In this document: one piece after another, positions 5,912 through 7,223 of the stretch
Layout of the letters: each line of letters begins with the position of its first letter
How positions within the stretch are numbered: position 1 is the stretch's first letter
Assembly (NCBI GenBank): GCA_905373325.1
Contig: CAJPTB010000091.1
Span: 1 to 7,223 of the forward strand
Reading direction: 5' to 3'
From: an uncultured Ancrocorticia sp.
GTDB lineage: Bacteria > Actinomycetota > Actinomycetes > Actinomycetales > Actinomycetaceae
Length of the DNA stretch: 7,223 bases
Translations under genes and position numbers: made by a program
Notes under the pieces: model-generated
What the model was told of the DNA's origin: nothing
What the model saw: only the letters and a program-made list of their open reading frames with translations
Database searches by the model: none

Positions 5912-7223
5912 ATGAGTTCCGAGGATTCGGAGTTTGAGCCTTCCGAGGTTTCCGAGCCTGAGGAAGAGGCGCCCCGAGGAGTGAGCCGCCGCGCGGTGCT
6001 CCTCGGGGGCGGCCTCGCCGCACTCGGCCTCGGCGCGGGCGCAGCCGTCGGCTATCCGTTCGGGCGCTCCAGCGGCGTCGAAGAAGGCGAGAAGAAGGCC
6101 GACGTCGATGCGGTGCGATACCCGTTCCGCGGCAAGCATCAGAGCGGCATCGTCACTCCGCAGCAGCAGCAGATGCACACGGCGGCCTACGACGTCACGA
6201 CGAAATCTCGCGAGGACCTCATTGAGCTTCTCAAGGACTGGACGCTTGCGGCCGAGAAGCTCATGGCCGGGGAACTCGTCAACCCGATGAAGTCTTTCAA
6301 GGAGGTCCCGCCCGACGACACGGGCGAGACCATGAACTTGGGCCCTTCGGGCTTGACGATCACCTTCGGCTTCGGCTCGACCCTGTTCAGGACCGCCGAC
6401 GGCGTCGACCGGTTCGGCATCGCAAACAAAAAGCCGGAGCTTCTTCTCGCCGAAATTCCGCGCATGTCCGCAGAGAAACTCGATCAGGCCAGGTGCGGCG
6501 GAGACCTCGTCGTCCAAGCGTGCGCCGAAGATCCCATGGTCGCCATGCACGCGATCCACAATCTCTCGCGAATCGCCTTCGGGAGGGCCTCGGTCCGCTG
6601 GAGCCAGCTCGGCTACGGGCGGACGTCGTCGACGTCGAAGTCGCAGGCGACTCCCCGCAACCTTTTCGGCTTCAAGGACGGGACGAACAACATCAAGTCC
6701 GACGAAACGGACTATCTCTCCGAGAGCCTCTGGATTCAAAAGGGCGACCCGAACGGGGACGTCTGGGAGGGCGGCGCCTACATGGCATGCCGCAAGATCA
6801 AAATGATGATGGAGGTGTGGGACGACCTCGTCCTCTCCGAGCAGGAAAACATCATCGGCCGCGACAAGATCGAGGGCGCCCCGCTGTCAGGCGGCAAGGA
6901 GTTCACCTCCCCGAACTTCAAGAAGAAGGACGAGAAGGGCGAAACCGTCATCGACAAAGAGTCGCACATGGCGCTCATGCACCCCGACCACAACTCGGGG
7001 CACAGAATGCTCCGGCGCGGCTACAACTTCATGGAGGGGTCGGACAGCCTGGGGCGGCTCCAGGGCGGTCTGTTCTTCATCGCCTTCGTGCGCAACCCCG
7101 AGAACAACTTCATACGGATCCTCAGGAAGATGTCGAGCGACCTGCTGACGGAGTACCTGCAGACCACGGCCTCGGCGCTGTTCGTGATTCCGCCCGGGAT
7201 CAAGGAGGGGGACGAGTACGTAG
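5912..7223 (+). CDS. efeB: EfeB, Tat-exported Dyp-type heme peroxidase (3' end cut by window)
   Basis: At least 437 codons are open from ATG 5912 to the right edge. The frame has no stop in the window, and the terminal TAG is out of phase. A twin-arginine signal SRRAVLL (25-31) precedes a hydrophobic Gly/Ala-rich segment (32-48), so the folded heme protein should be exported by Tat. Dyp hallmarks are GFKDGT (253-258, distal Asp256), proximal heme ligand His352 and distal Arg368 in MLRRGYNF, with the His-to-Arg spacing of 16 close to that of E. coli EfeB. SALFVIPPG near the end is typical of the C-terminus, so only a few codons are missing. The N-terminal 20 residues contain nine acidic residues and no basic ones. 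GTG 5981 could be a shorter start, but GGAAGG (5897-5902) supports ATG 5912. EfeB oxidises ferrous iron using peroxide or oxygen for EfeO/EfeU; a heme-iron release role has been proposed and disputed. Confidence 0.93.
   Translation, partial: MSSEDSEFEPSEVSEPEEEAPRGVSRRAVLLGGGLAALGLGAGAAVGYPFGRSSGVEEGEKKADVDAVRYPFRGKHQSGIVTPQQQQMHTAAYDVTTKSREDLIELLKDWTLAAEKLMAGELVNPMKSFKEVPPDDTGETMNLGPSGLTITFGFGSTLFRTADGVDRFGIANKKPELLLAEIPRMSAEKLDQARCGGDLVVQACAEDPMVAMHAIHNLSRIAFGRASVRWSQLGYGRTSSTSKSQATPRNLFGFKDGTNNIKSDETDYLSESLWIQKGDPNGDVWEGGAYMACRKIKMMMEVWDDLVLSEQENIIGRDKIEGAPLSGGKEFTSPNFKKKDEKGETVIDKESHMALMHPDHNSGHRMLRRGYNFMEGSDSLGRLQGGLFFIAFVRNPENNFIRILRKMSSDLLTEYLQTTASALFVIPPGIKEGDEYV

Noticed and set aside
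5294..6739. 481-codon minus-strand open frame across efeO and efeB
   Set aside because: It lies antisense to two well-recognised genes and shows no family features; it is a codon-bias shadow.
7221..7223. TAG at the very end as the efeB stop codon
   Set aside because: The efeB frame reads GTA at 7220-7222, so this TAG is out of phase and the gene continues past the window.
1..7223. CRISPR arrays, tRNA or rRNA genes, insertion sequences
   Set aside because: No regularly spaced repeats, no cloverleaf or rRNA-like stretches and no transposase-like frames were seen.

Overview
This window looks like chromosomal DNA from a high-GC Gram-positive bacterium, most likely an Actinomycetota member. I infer this from the high GC content, strong AAGGAGG-type ribosome binding sites, a lipoprotein plus Tat-exported peroxidase version of the EfeUOB system, and DtxR/IdeR-like operator half-sites. 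I cannot name a genus from sequence alone.

All five protein genes lie on the + strand. Positions 1-200 hold no convincing gene. They contain a possible terminator half at the left edge, a compact hairpin (100-124), an inverted AAGGTAAG-N6-CTTAC element (121-139) and a weak promoter candidate. Next come two tightly coupled half-size ABC exporter-fold subunits, CydD-like (201-1943) and CydC-like (1940-3763), which overlap by 4 bp in a GTGA junction. A 68-bp gap follows with a second copy of the same element (AAGGTAAG-N6-CTAAC, 3793-3811). After it come efeU (FTR1-type iron permease), efeO (cupredoxin plus M75/imelysin lipoprotein) and efeB (Tat-exported Dyp-type heme peroxidase, which runs off the right edge). 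efeU and efeO overlap by 8 bp, and efeO and efeB are 15 bp apart.

EfeUOB is a known elemental iron uptake system. EfeB and EfeO handle and oxidise ferrous iron outside the membrane, and EfeU carries it in. The point of most interest is that the ABC pair and efeUOB share an upstream element resembling half-sites of the iron regulator DtxR/IdeR. This suggests that the ABC pair is an iron- or heme-linked transporter in the same regulon, rather than simply the thiol/heme exporter CydDC of cytochrome bd assembly. No cytochrome bd genes are visible here. The link is inference from sequence and context only.
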